Assembly (NCBI RefSeq): GCF_000151105.2
Contig: NC_014804.1
Span: 1,450,567 to 1,514,566 of the forward strand
Reading direction: 5' to 3'
DNA from: Thermococcus barophilus MP
Lineage (GTDB): Archaea > Methanobacteriota_B > Thermococci > Thermococcales > Thermococcaceae
DNA: 64,000 bases
The position numbers were made by a program, and so were the translations under genes. Shown one piece after another: positions 27,309-36,403 of this stretch. How positions within the stretch are numbered: the first letter of the stretch is position 1; each line of letters begins with the position of its first letter. The notes under the pieces are model-generated. The model was given only the letters and a program-made list of their open reading frames with translations, was not told where the DNA came from and searched no databases.

Positions 27309-30101
27309 TCACTTCCTCCTTCTCAGGAGCAGTGGAATCAATGCCAGTCCTACAAGTGCTGCTGGACCACAGACACCTGTCTTGGTCTCGGTTGGTGATG
27401 GTGATGGACTTGGGCTTGGTGATGGGCTTGGTGATGGAGATGGGGTCGGTGATGGTGACGGACTTGGAGATGGGCTTGGGCTCGGGCTTGGTGATGTAAC
27501 CTGCTTCTTGATTACAATCAGAGTCTTCTTGTCAGTGAATGATGTAACACCTTCCATCAGTCCGCCTTTGACATAGATGTCGTATCTTCCAGCCTCCCAC
27601 TTTGCAGTCTCTGAACCTGGAACAGTTATCTCGAAGACTCCTGCCTTAGTGAGTTTAGCCTCGCCTGTGTAGACTGGATTACCGTTCTCGTCTCTTATCT
27701 CAATGTAGACGAATCCCTTGTCAGCCGGCTGGGTTCCCTCTGTTGGGTACTCAACGACCATGTTTGCCCTGACTTCAATCTTCAGGTCATCGCCTGTGAA
27801 GACCCTTGTTGGAACATTGACGCCAGCAAGCTCAAGCTTTGCAAGGATGAGCTTCTGCTTCCAGTAGTCAACGCTGAACGGATAGGTTGGGTCTCTGAAT
27901 GCTTTGAGTTCAACGAATATCTTGTCTGGGTCGTACTTCTCAATGTAGAATGGACCGTTGCTGACTACAGCGTTGCCGTGCTCGTCAATCCACTTGATGA
28001 GTGCGTCGTAACCTGGTGTTGGGTCTTTAACATCGTTGGCAATTGAAGGTGGAACTGCCTTCTTTGCTTTAAGCGCCTCAAGAACCTTCCTCAAGTCTGC
28101 AACGTGATCTTTGATGAGCAAGTCAAGCTGTGCAACACCCTCTGCCTCCTCACTGAAGGAGTACTTCTGTGATGCTCCATATTCTTGTCCCTTTGCAACG
28201 AGTTCGCTCATTGCGTAGAGGAGCTGCCATGGGAGCGTTGGCCAGACAGCGTTGTTTGCAGCGATGACATCATCAGCAATTGGGTGGATGTAGTCTGTAT
28301 AGACTGCAATTGTGTCCTCATCGACGAACTCGTAACCCTTTATCTGCTTGGCGATATCAACGAATGCGTTAGCGATCTTCTCATCGTAGTATGGATCGTT
28401 GTCGCCATTCTTGTAAGCCCATTCATAGTTGAATGCTATTGCGTACTTGAAGTCTGCCATTGTCATTGGCTGTCCATCGTGCCAGTTGCCAAGCTTACAG
28501 TCGTAGGTAACCTTGGCTTTAGCCTCCTGACCAGCGTATGGTGAAACCCACTTCTTCACAGTTGCGTTCCAGATGACTGCGGTCTTAGGCACCTTAATTG
28601 GCCCTCTCTCAACCTTGAAATCACATCTGACTGGGATGTATGTTCCGGTTGAGAGATCTGTGTAAACTGGGTAGTCTCTAACAACCCTCCAGATTGCACT
28701 TGCATAAACGTCGTCGATACCACCGACTGGGTTGAATGCGCTCATGAAGAGTGCACCGGTTGCTGAGTACTCGGCAACGTTGACAACCTTGTCAGGTGTT
28801 TCAGCAGTTATCAGGCTCCATCTTGTCCAGAGACCGCTTGAGACATCTCTTGCAATCGCTTTAACTCTGTTCTTGTTGACTGGGAAGTATTCCCAGGTTT
28901 CTGCAGTGAACATTCTAATGCTGTCCATTATACCAAGTCCCATTGATATCTTCTGGAGATCCCAGTACTGGTCAGCATTTCCTTCTTCAAGCTTGTACTC
29001 CTTACCATTGACTTTAACGCTTGTTAACACGAGAAGCTTTGTGACGTCGTCAATTGTCCAGTCGTAAAGCTCCTTAAGCTTGTCTCCAACATAGTACTTG
29101 AGACCAAGTGCCTCAACGGCCTTGTCTGGGCCTCCTATGTAGTCAATGAAGTCCTTAACTGTAAGGGTTGGCTTGTACTCCCATCCAACTGGAGCTGGAA
29201 GCCATCCATACCAGTCAGCATACCAGAAGGCTGTGTAGTCATCTGGCCACTTGACGTTAACTGTTGAAACCCAACCAGCAGTGTAGAGGTTCCATTCGTA
29301 GTTCTTTGGATCGCTCAGGTAAACTGTTGATGATGCCTTTCTCCTATCCCAGAGAAGCCTCTGAACCTTGAAGTGGAAGAACTTCTCAATTAAGTCAGCA
29401 ACATAAAGACCCTCGTCTTTTCTTCTATCTTCAATTCTTATGATGAACTTAACCGTAACGGGCTCACCATCAAAGTACCACCACTGTCTTCCGTTCTCAT
29501 CGGTCTTGAGCTCGAGTTTGTGTCCCTGCTTTGCCAATTCATCAGCAGCTTTCTTCATAGCTTCTTCAACCATCTTCTGTGCCTTGGCAACGTCAGCTGT
29601 AGCTGAAATTCCAAGAGCCTTATAAACTGGCTCAAAGTATGGGTTAGCACCTGTGCTTGGTCTGATACCACCAATCATTGGAGCTCCGCTACCTTGGAGG
29701 ATGTTCTGAACAATGTACTGCCTGCTGACGAGCCAGTTCATTGCAAATCTGACTTCCCTAATTGCAAATGGGTTGAAATACTTCTTCTCACCGACTGTAA
29801 TCAAGTATGGGCTGTCATCGTCATGGACGGGGTTCATGGTAATTTCCCAGTAACCGCTTGCTGTTTTGATGAGCTTTAAGTTGTTTAAAACATCTGCTGG
29901 TAAGTCCTTGAACTTAGCTCCGCTGACTGACCAGAGGAATATATCCAAGTCTCCTTTTGCAACATCTGTTATACCAGTTTCCTCATTAGTCCTGATTGAG
30001 ATATACACAGTGTCAGGGGCTGGCCCCTGCTCTGCTGCAGCTAATGGTCCTAAAAGCATAACAAAAACAAACAACAAGGCCAAAATTCCAGACCTCTTCA
30101 T
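27309..30101 (-). CDS. ABC solute-binding protein, family 5, with CGP-CTERM anchor
   Basis: A 930-residue extracellular substrate-binding protein for the adjacent Dpp-type transporter. A signal peptide (about residues 1-23, ending PLAAAEQ) precedes an unusually large SBP_bac_5-like domain rich in Trp and Tyr, then a beta domain, a Pro-Ser repeat linker and a C terminus CGPAALVGLALIPLLLRRRK, with Cys911 in the CGP-CTERM sorting signal. It is therefore held on the membrane. Ligands could be peptides or oligosaccharides: both use this family in Thermococcales. It is followed by 228 bp and a separate promoter for dppBCDF. Confidence 0.88.
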   Translation of the reverse strand: MKRSGILALLFVFVMLLGPLAAAEQGPAPDTVYISIRTNEETGITDVAKGDLDIFLWSVSGAKFKDLPADVLNNLKLIKTASGYWEITMNPVHDDDSPYLITVGEKKYFNPFAIREVRFAMNWLVSRQYIVQNILQGSGAPMIGGIRPSTGANPYFEPVYKALGISATADVAKAQKMVEEAMKKAADELAKQGHKLELKTDENGRQWWYFDGEPVTVKFIIRIEDRRKDEGLYVADLIEKFFHFKVQRLLWDRRKASSTVYLSDPKNYEWNLYTAGWVSTVNVKWPDDYTAFWYADWYGWLPAPVGWEYKPTLTVKDFIDYIGGPDKAVEALGLKYYVGDKLKELYDWTIDDVTKLLVLTSVKVNGKEYKLEEGNADQYWDLQKISMGLGIMDSIRMFTAETWEYFPVNKNRVKAIARDVSSGLWTRWSLITAETPDKVVNVAEYSATGALFMSAFNPVGGIDDVYASAIWRVVRDYPVYTDLSTGTYIPVRCDFKVERGPIKVPKTAVIWNATVKKWVSPYAGQEAKAKVTYDCKLGNWHDGQPMTMADFKYAIAFNYEWAYKNGDNDPYYDEKIANAFVDIAKQIKGYEFVDEDTIAVYTDYIHPIADDVIAANNAVWPTLPWQLLYAMSELVAKGQEYGASQKYSFSEEAEGVAQLDLLIKDHVADLRKVLEALKAKKAVPPSIANDVKDPTPGYDALIKWIDEHGNAVVSNGPFYIEKYDPDKIFVELKAFRDPTYPFSVDYWKQKLILAKLELAGVNVPTRVFTGDDLKIEVRANMVVEYPTEGTQPADKGFVYIEIRDENGNPVYTGEAKLTKAGVFEITVPGSETAKWEAGRYDIYVKGGLMEGVTSFTDKKTLIVIKKQVTSPSPSPSPSPSPSPSPTPSPSPSPSPSPSPSPSPTETKTGVCGPAALVGLALIPLLLRRRK
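27391..27495 (-). repeat. Pro-Ser coding repeat linker
   Basis: Short imperfect tandem repeats (units such as GGTGATGGGCTTG on the plus strand) encode alternating Pro-Ser before the CGP-CTERM signal. This is a flexible stalk lifting the binding domain off the membrane. Such repeats can change length by slippage. Confidence 0.85.
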
Positions 30102-30451
30102 GGTTTAGTCCTCCCTCATTTTCTTAAACACTACTGCATTTCTTAGGGTATAAAGGCATAAGATTATACATACGATTCCTATTTAAGAGTTACGTTTTTG
30201 TAAAACTTTGAGAATGTTCATTGTACTCCTGCAAGCCCATACACGAAGAAGAGCACTAACATTGGAACTCAAGCTTAATGCGACAATATTATTGGACAGT
30301 TCCAGCATTAATTTAATAAGCAAGCATGTTTTATCAGATCATCCAGATAAAATTTTGTAGAAAGCCGAGAAAATCGTCTGAAACCTTATTTCATGACATT
30401 AATATCGAAAATCTTAAAAACATTGGACATTTGACGTTTAAACGGGCACTT
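30102..30451. promoter_or_regulatory. Divergent intergenic region between the binding-protein gene and pyrC
   Basis: No gene is supported in these 350 bp. For the minus-strand binding-protein gene, TATA candidates are CTCTTAAATAG (30189-30179) and GCCTTTATACCC (30157-30146), with ribosome site GAGGGAGG near the start. ATGTTCAT (30214-30221) and TTGTAAAACTT (30198-30208) recur at dppB. For pyrC, an AATCTTAAAAA tract near 30407-30417 could place transcription near 30440. A frame open from 30326 into pyrC is probably not translated. Confidence 0.45.
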
Positions 30452-31675
30452 ATGCATGAGCTTGTTCTAAAGGGCAAGTTTTTTGTTGAAAAGCATGTCA
30501 TAAATGGATACATTGGAGTTGATAATGGTAAAATTACAAAGTTCTCAAAAAAGCCCCTCAAGGGGGAAAAAATCATCGAAACAAAAGCTCACGAGGTCAT
30601 AATGCCTGGAATGATTGACGTTCATGTTCATTTAAGGGATTTCAATCAAAATCATAAAGAGACAATAAAAAGCGGCACTATGGCTGCTCTTCATGGAGGA
30701 ATAACAACGGTATTTGATATGCCAAATACAGATCCACCAGTTATGAGTAAGGAAATTTTTGAAAAGAGGGCAGAGCTCTTCAAGAGAAAATCGTATACAG
30801 ATTACGCATTGAGTTTTTTAATTGCAGGAAACTGCAGTGAGGTTAAAAGTGGGAAAGCAGATTTTTATAAAATCTTCATGGGAGCCTCCACAGGAGGAAT
30901 TTACTCGAAAAATTTTGAAGAAGATTATAAGTGTGCTAACAAAAGGGTTAGTGTCCACGCTGAGGATTATGAGCTAATTCAAAAATTCCCAGAGAGGCCT
31001 AACATTGTGGAGGTCAAAGCTATTGAGAAAGCTCTGAATATTAGCAAAAAACTAAAGAAACCTCTCCACATTTGCCACGTCTCTACAAAAGAGGGGTTAA
31101 AGAGAATTTTAGAGGAAAGTCTTCCATGGATAAGCTTTGAAGTTACTCCTCATCACTTATTCCTGAATAAAAAGGACTTTAAGAAAAATCCACTTTTAAA
31201 AGTGTACCCTCCACTAAGAAGCAAAGAAGATGTCATATATCTTTGGCAGAACTTTGAAAAAATTCCAATCGTTGCAAGCGACCACGCACCCCACACTTTG
31301 GATGAAAAAGAAGAAGGTGCAGCAGGTTTACCTGGGTTAGAGACAGAATTAGCACTTCTCCTGACGGCATACAACAAGGGCATGGTTTCCTTTTGGGGTA
31401 TAATTGAAAAAACATCCCTAAACCCTGCCAAGATTTTTAGAATAAAGAACAAAGGTTTTGAAGTCGGGAAAGACGCTGATTTAATAGTTGTGAACTTAAA
31501 AGAAGAGTGGAAAGTTCAGCCTGAAGAATTTTACACAAAAGCGGAATGGAGCCCATTTGAAGGATGGAAGCTGAAAGGGAAGGTTAAGATAACTCTGCTT
31601 AGAGGAAAGGTTGTTATGGAAGACGATGAAATCGTAGGAAAGCCAAGGGGGGAGAGAATTGTTATTGAGAGTTGA
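30452..31675 (+). CDS. pyrC: Dihydroorotase
   Basis: A 407-residue amidohydrolase closing carbamoyl-aspartate to dihydroorotate in pyrimidine synthesis. Seen: the metal motif DVHVHLRD near residue 55, PNTDPP, later His ligands (CHVSTKEG) and the catalytic ASDHAPHT. The ATG at 30452 (MHELVLKGK) gives the normal family start; an ATG at 30326 would add 42 residues unlike it. The pyrK gene overlaps its end by 17 bp, so the pair form an operon. Confidence 0.9.
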   Translation: MHELVLKGKFFVEKHVINGYIGVDNGKITKFSKKPLKGEKIIETKAHEVIMPGMIDVHVHLRDFNQNHKETIKSGTMAALHGGITTVFDMPNTDPPVMSKEIFEKRAELFKRKSYTDYALSFLIAGNCSEVKSGKADFYKIFMGASTGGIYSKNFEEDYKCANKRVSVHAEDYELIQKFPERPNIVEVKAIEKALNISKKLKKPLHICHVSTKEGLKRILEESLPWISFEVTPHHLFLNKKDFKKNPLLKVYPPLRSKEDVIYLWQNFEKIPIVASDHAPHTLDEKEEGAAGLPGLETELALLLTAYNKGMVSFWGIIEKTSLNPAKIFRIKNKGFEVGKDADLIVVNLKEEWKVQPEEFYTKAEWSPFEGWKLKGKVKITLLRGKVVMEDDEIVGKPRGERIVIES

Positions 31676-32405
31676 GCTAACTGAAGTATGGGAAGAAGCC
31701 AAGAACATTAAAGCCTTCCGCTTTAACAGAAAGCTCAACTTTGTGCCGGGTCAATTCATAATGGTGTGGCTTCCGGGCTTTGGGGAAAAGCCGTTCAGCT
31801 TAGCTGATAAAGACCTAATTCTCGTGAAGAGAGTCGGAGCATTTACATCAAAAATGTTTGAACTGAAAGAAGGGAATTACATTTGGATTCGTGGTCCTTA
31901 TGGAAAAGGGTTTGAGCCAGAAGGTGAGAACATTGGAGTGATTGCAGGTGGAATTGGAATTCCCCCACTGTATGCCCTTGTAAAGCATTATAGAGAGCAT
32001 TTTGAGAGAATCACTTTAATTTATGGATCAAAAAGCAGATATGAATTCGCACTGCTCGACATTGAGAATTATGTTGATGAAATTATTTTAACAACTGACG
32101 ATGGAAGCTTAGGAGTTAAAGGCTTTCCAACGGATGTTTTAGCAGAGAGAAAGGATGAATTTGACTATGTTTATACCTGCGGTCCCGAAGTAATGATGGC
32201 AAAAGTCCTCGAAATTATGAACTTCAAGAACGTTCAAGTTTCAGCTGAGAGGTATATGAAGTGCGGAATTGGTGTCTGTGGAAGCTGTGCTCTTGGGGAA
32301 TACCTCGTGTGCAAAGATGGGCCTGTGTTTTATGGGGAACAGCTCAAGAACACAGAGCTTGGAAAATTCAGGAGACTGCCAGATGGAAGGATTGCCAGAC
32401 TTTAA
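31659..32405 (+). CDS. pyrK: Dihydroorotate dehydrogenase electron-transfer subunit PyrK
   Basis: A 248-residue ferredoxin-reductase-like protein. Seen: FAD/flavin-binding KPFSLA, NAD-binding GGIGIPPLY and the [2Fe-2S] ligands in the CGIGVCGSC segment plus the later Cys of YLVCKDG. It passes electrons between the dehydrogenase PyrD and NAD(H). No pyrD is in this window. The start is probably TTG at 31659 following GGGGGGAGAGAA inside the end of pyrC. Confidence 0.88.
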   Translation: MLLRVELTEVWEEAKNIKAFRFNRKLNFVPGQFIMVWLPGFGEKPFSLADKDLILVKRVGAFTSKMFELKEGNYIWIRGPYGKGFEPEGENIGVIAGGIGIPPLYALVKHYREHFERITLIYGSKSRYEFALLDIENYVDEIILTTDDGSLGVKGFPTDVLAERKDEFDYVYTCGPEVMMAKVLEIMNFKNVQVSAERYMKCGIGVCGSCALGEYLVCKDGPVFYGEQLKNTELGKFRRLPDGRIARL

Positions 32406-32464
32406 CTATTTTTGTCCAATTAAATTTTTAACACCATCACGAACTCTCTTTTAAGGTGAGAAAA

Positions 32465-33607
32465 GTGAAGTACACTTGGGAAGAATTTGCGAGAAAAATG
32501 GGGATTGAAGTCGAGAGACTGGAAAATAAAGAAGCCAGAGAGCTAAAGAAGTTTGTTGATGAGCTAATAGTTCCAACTCACTGTCAGTTCTGCCAAGGAT
32601 TGGATTTAAGCATCGATAATCCCGTCCATCATCCTTCCTACGAGCTGACGCCAGCATGCAATCATGACTGCATCTTCTGCTATTCAAATGTGGCAGTAAA
32701 ATTGGGAAAAGCCCCAAAGCCCGGCTATTATGGCTGGGAGAATCCAAAGGCAATAACAATTTCCCAGTATGGAGAACCTTTGCTTTCACCAAGAATTGTT
32801 GAAGTTAATAAGATGCTCCGTGAAAAGTTTCCAGATGCCAGATTGGACTTGCAAACTAATGGGAGTCTTCTAACAGAGGAACTCTGGCAAAAGCTTGATT
32901 TCGATTTAGTTATGATAAGTTTGGATGCCGCAAGCAGAGAAAAGCACAGAATGATTACAAATGCTGACACATTTGATAAAGTTGTAAATGCCCTCAAAAT
33001 AGTTGGTTCTGATAAATCGGTTCGTTCAATTGTGAGGACAATCTTTATGCCGGGGATAAATGATGAGGATATTCCAAAGATCGCAGAGCTTGCTGCGTCA
33101 CTCGGAATTGACGAAATGATGCTCCAGCCTTTGACAATTCATAAACTCAACGAAAAGAGGCTCAGAAAAGCAGGCTTGGACTTTGAAAGGGCGGAAAGTG
33201 TTAGGGAATTGCTTAGAATTGCAATGAAAGCCAAAAAATACATAGATGTCAGAATAAGAGGATGTCTGCTGGTTCAGCTCAAGAAAATGGATGCCTTAAC
33301 ACTCTACAACGTCTACAAGGTATCAAGGGATGTTGCCCCTTTGGTTAAAAGAGAGAGAAAGGAGTTGGGCGAAGTTGAGGAAACCTGTGATGGTGGGGTT
33401 AGAATCAACATAGGAGAGAATGTGAACATAGAAAAAATAGAGATGTCTCTAAAAAAACGTAGGATAAAATACCTCAAAACAAAAAATTTGATTAAATTCA
33501 CAAAAGAGGATGTTGAAATAACCGTGTTTAAGAATGGAAAAATTTTGATAAGAGGGACTAATGATAAAGAAGAGATAAAGAGAATTATAAGTGAGTTTGG
33601 TCTCTAA
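32465..33607 (+). CDS. Archaeal radical SAM protein of unknown function
   Basis: A roughly 380-residue radical SAM enzyme. The cluster motif CNHDCIFC (C-x3-C-x2-C) lies near residue 66, preceded by an extra CQFC pair (about residues 40-43) and followed by the strand GEPLL and LQTNGSLL. Other Cys (RIRGCLL, EETCDGG) may hold an additional cluster. The last 60 residues form a separate small alpha/beta domain (VFKNGKILIRGT). GTG at 32465 follows GGTGAGAAAA; GTG at 32456 is the alternative. Reaction unknown. Confidence 0.75.
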   Translation: MKYTWEEFARKMGIEVERLENKEARELKKFVDELIVPTHCQFCQGLDLSIDNPVHHPSYELTPACNHDCIFCYSNVAVKLGKAPKPGYYGWENPKAITISQYGEPLLSPRIVEVNKMLREKFPDARLDLQTNGSLLTEELWQKLDFDLVMISLDAASREKHRMITNADTFDKVVNALKIVGSDKSVRSIVRTIFMPGINDEDIPKIAELAASLGIDEMMLQPLTIHKLNEKRLRKAGLDFERAESVRELLRIAMKAKKYIDVRIRGCLLVQLKKMDALTLYNVYKVSRDVAPLVKRERKELGEVEETCDGGVRINIGENVNIEKIEMSLKKRRIKYLKTKNLIKFTKEDVEITVFKNGKILIRGTNDKEEIKRIISEFGL

Positions 33608-33619
33608 GGGGGGATTGAA

Positions 33620-34273
33620 TTGGACATTTTCCAAGTACTTGCTTATGTCCTCATTATACCATTCGTTTTATTGAATGTAATGATTTCAATGATGAGATTT
33701 TTCATTTCGGCAGGAAGCAAATTGATGACAAAGATTTTCAGAATACAAATTCCCAAAAATGAAAAGAGAGAGTACGAAATTTTGTTTACGATCACGTGGA
33801 TAGTAGCTGGGATATATGCCCTGAAAAGTTTCAAGAACACAAACATACTCTTAGGAATCCTGATATTTTTGACTTTCAGAAATGGTGCAGCCATATCTAA
33901 AAAACTCATTTACGGAATTCACGATGCAAATTTGATTAAAGAAAATGCAGAAGACAAGAAAATTTTAGGTTTAATAAATAGAGCAGTTGGGCTTGGCATA
34001 CTGTCCGAAATCCTGTTCTTATTTATTTGGGCTCTCTCTTACAGAGCTATAACAATCGGAATGAACGCACTTCTTAGATTAGGGCTTAATGAGCTGGTTT
34101 TATATCTATGGATTGCAGGAGTCGTTTTTGGAGCAGTATTCGGGATGTTTATCTCCCATAACAATAAGGGAATCCTCCTTCAAAATGAAGTGATGCTTGT
34201 CCTTTTATTCGCCGGAAAGAAAGGATTTAGAACATTCATGAGTCTAAAACAGGGAACAAAACAAAACTTTTAG
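33620..34273 (+). CDS. Hypothetical membrane protein
   Basis: A 217-residue protein with five or six hydrophobic segments (first at about residues 4-28) and basic loops, no recognised motif. The likely start is TTG at 33620 behind GGGGGG, 12 bp after the radical SAM gene, implying one transcript. Family unknown. Confidence 0.6.
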   Translation: MDIFQVLAYVLIIPFVLLNVMISMMRFFISAGSKLMTKIFRIQIPKNEKREYEILFTITWIVAGIYALKSFKNTNILLGILIFLTFRNGAAISKKLIYGIHDANLIKENAEDKKILGLINRAVGLGILSEILFLFIWALSYRAITIGMNALLRLGLNELVLYLWIAGVVFGAVFGMFISHNNKGILLQNEVMLVLLFAGKKGFRTFMSLKQGTKQNF

Positions 34274-34318
34274 AAAATGGAGGGATAATATTTTAAACCC
34301 TCAAGATTTCCTTATATC

Positions 34319-35143
34319 ATGCTCACATGCTCAGTTTGTATAAACAATGAGAAAACATCAAAGATCAAGATTGTCAATGGAAAGCCTATTTGTAAGGAAT
34401 GCATAGTGTACCTCAGCCATAAACCGGATAAGAGCAAGATTCAGGCAGAATTGGAGGAGCTTATGAAGGATGTTGATAAGGCAATTGTGGCTTTTTCTGG
34501 CGGAAAAGACAGCACAGTTGCACTTTATTTAGCCAAAGAAGTTTACAAGGTTCCAGAGCTTGAAGCAGTTATGATTGACCACGGGTTTATGGCAGGGGAA
34601 GCGATTGAAAATGCCAAAAGAATAGCGGAATACCTGAACGTGCAGTTTACAATTCTGAGATATGACTATTCAGACATCTTTCGCGAGGCTTTCTTAAAGG
34701 CTCAATCTCCATGTAGAAGATGCTCAAAGAGAACCATGGAAAAGCTGAGGAGGTATGCACTGAAGAAGGGAGTTAAATACATAATCACTGGGCATGAGTT
34801 ACCTTTCGGTCATCATCCTTATCGTTTGATGTCTGGTGGAATAATCCAAATCAGGCTTTTGAGCTTGATGAGCGAAAGCGAGAGGTTTGAAATTCTGGAA
34901 AAACTGCCTTTTGAATTCCCCAATTTAGCTGGGTATACAACGAACTGCCTCATCTTAGGTCCAGCCTTGGAGAGGTACTATGAAAAACACAGCTTCAGCT
35001 TTGAGCATAGGAGAATAGCAGCTTTGGTTAGGTATGGACTTTTAGACAGAAAGAAAGCTTTGGAAAAAGTGAAGAAGCCAGAGATTCCAGAAGAGATAAA
35101 GAGAACGGTCTACGAGCGTTTAAACTTGGAGGAGTTGCTTTAA
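34319..35143 (+). CDS. TtcA/TtuA-like PP-loop ATPase with zinc motifs
   Basis: A 274-residue PP-loop protein of the adenine-nucleotide alpha-hydrolase superfamily. An N-terminal zinc-binding pair (CSVC near residues 4-7 and CKEC) is followed by PP-loop SGGKDST, then CRRCSKR and TGHELPFGHH. This resembles tRNA thiolation enzymes, which adenylate the base and insert sulfur via Cys or Fe-S. Exact substrate unknown. A TATA-like TATTTTAAA lies about 30 bp before the ATG, suggesting a leaderless mRNA. Its end overlaps alaX by 24 bp. Confidence 0.72.
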   Translation: MLTCSVCINNEKTSKIKIVNGKPICKECIVYLSHKPDKSKIQAELEELMKDVDKAIVAFSGGKDSTVALYLAKEVYKVPELEAVMIDHGFMAGEAIENAKRIAEYLNVQFTILRYDYSDIFREAFLKAQSPCRRCSKRTMEKLRRYALKKGVKYIITGHELPFGHHPYRLMSGGIIQIRLLSLMSESERFEILEKLPFEFPNLAGYTTNCLILGPALERYYEKHSFSFEHRRIAALVRYGLLDRKKALEKVKKPEIPEEIKRTVYERLNLEELL

Positions 35144-36346
35144 TTTTTCCTTAGCAATCTCAAGCACCTTCTCCGGCTCAACCTTAAATCCTCCACCTTT
35201 AGCTAAAACTTCACTGCCTCCCCCACCGCCGCCTGTCTCTTTGATGACTTCCCTCAAAAGCTCCTTCATTGAAACACCTTCAACACCTCTATTCTTTGCA
35301 AATATCACATAGTTCCTCCCAACAAATAGAGCAATCGTGTTTGGATTCTTATCTACCAAATAGACCACAAAAGCTTGAGCATCTTTCATGTCAAGCTCTT
35401 CAACCGTGCTAACGATTTTAATTCCCTTAACTTCTTCAGATCCCCTTAAAAGTGCTTTAGCCTTCCACTCCCATAATTCAAGCCTCAAAGCTTTTTTCTC
35501 CTCTTCAAGCTTTACAATCTCGTTTTTAAGTTCCCTAACCCTCTTAATCAAAGGCCTGTTCTTGTTTGGCATCTCATCCAAGCTTTCCCAGTAATCTTCC
35601 AAGAGCTCATCTAAATATCTCAAAGCTCTATTGCCGCAGACGAACTCAATACGCCAGATATTTTTGCTCTTCTTGTAGAAGTTCACAACTTTAATAAAGC
35701 CGACTTCTCTCGTGCTTTTTACATGAGTCCCCCCACAAGGGATTACATCAACACCCGGAATGCTGACAATCCTTATTGGGGGTTTAATCTTATCAGAAAG
35801 ATCTTTTCGGAGCTGGTTTCTTAAATCCTCTGGAAGCTCATTGTAAAATTCAATTTCGACAGGCAAGTCTTTGCTAACAATTTCATTAGCCCTAATCTCA
35901 GCATTTAAAATATGCTCCCAGGTCAGCTTTCCGTTAAAATTAATCTCAATCTTGTTGTAGTTTTCAAAAATTTGAAAGCCCGTCGTGTTGCTGTCGTACA
36001 AATCTTTTAGAACTGCTGAGAGAATGTGCTGACCCGTATGCTGCTTCATGTTTTCGTATCTCCACTCCCAGTCAAGCTCAAGCTCAACTTCTTCTCCAGG
36101 CTTTGGCTCCCTGCCTTTCAAGGTTCCCTCATGCCAAATCTCATCTTTACCATAAACTTTCTCTACTCTAATTTCAAAGCCATCTCCTCTGATAATTCCT
36201 TTATCGCTTGGCTGACCGCCACCTTCGGGATAGAAAATTGTCCTGTCAAGATTAAGCCTGACTTTATTTCCCCTAATTTCAAGACTTTCAATTTTTGCCT
36301 TTGCTTCGTTGAGATAAGCATCCTCATAAAAGAGCTTAGCAGTCAT
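35120..36346 (-). CDS. alaX: Alanyl-tRNA editing protein AlaX-L
   Basis: A 408-residue free-standing AlaRS-type editing domain hydrolysing mischarged Ser- or Gly-tRNA-Ala. Seen: the zinc motif HTGQHIL, CGGTHVKST with the third and fourth ligands, a coiled-coil linker, and a C-terminal DHHA1 domain with the glycine run ETGGGGGGS. Presence of DHHA1 marks it as the long AlaX class. The ATG at 36346 follows GGGTGATTCC. AlaRS itself is encoded at 57-60 kb. Confidence 0.9.
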   Translation of the reverse strand: MTAKLFYEDAYLNEAKAKIESLEIRGNKVRLNLDRTIFYPEGGGQPSDKGIIRGDGFEIRVEKVYGKDEIWHEGTLKGREPKPGEEVELELDWEWRYENMKQHTGQHILSAVLKDLYDSNTTGFQIFENYNKIEINFNGKLTWEHILNAEIRANEIVSKDLPVEIEFYNELPEDLRNQLRKDLSDKIKPPIRIVSIPGVDVIPCGGTHVKSTREVGFIKVVNFYKKSKNIWRIEFVCGNRALRYLDELLEDYWESLDEMPNKNRPLIKRVRELKNEIVKLEEEKKALRLELWEWKAKALLRGSEEVKGIKIVSTVEELDMKDAQAFVVYLVDKNPNTIALFVGRNYVIFAKNRGVEGVSMKELLREVIKETGGGGGGSEVLAKGGGFKVEPEKVLEIAKEKLKQLLQV

Positions 36347-36366
36347 GGAATCACCCAACAGAGAAT

Positions 36367-36385
36367 AAAAAGGACAATATAAAAA
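36367..36385 (-). terminator. T-rich terminator after atpD, beside the alaX promoter
   Basis: On the minus strand CATTTTTATATTGTCCTTTTTATT contains two T5 runs (36385-36381 and 36371-36367) just after the atpD stop, as in archaeal oligo-T terminators. The TTTTATATTG part may also serve as the TATA box of alaX. Confidence 0.4.
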
Positions 36386-36403
36386 TGTTATTAGATGAAA
36401 AGC

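Noticed and set aside
27235..27576. Plus-strand frame encoding Gly-Asp-Leu repeats
   Set aside because: It is the complement of the Pro-Ser linker of the binding protein; no ribosome site or independent promoter.
30326..30451. N-terminal extension of dihydroorotase from the ATG at 30326
   Set aside because: The 42 extra residues do not fit the family; the ATG at 30452 gives the normal N terminus.
31659..31675. Possible frameshift joining pyrC and pyrK
   Set aside because: The overlap is a normal operon junction: both proteins are complete and pyrK has a ribosome site.
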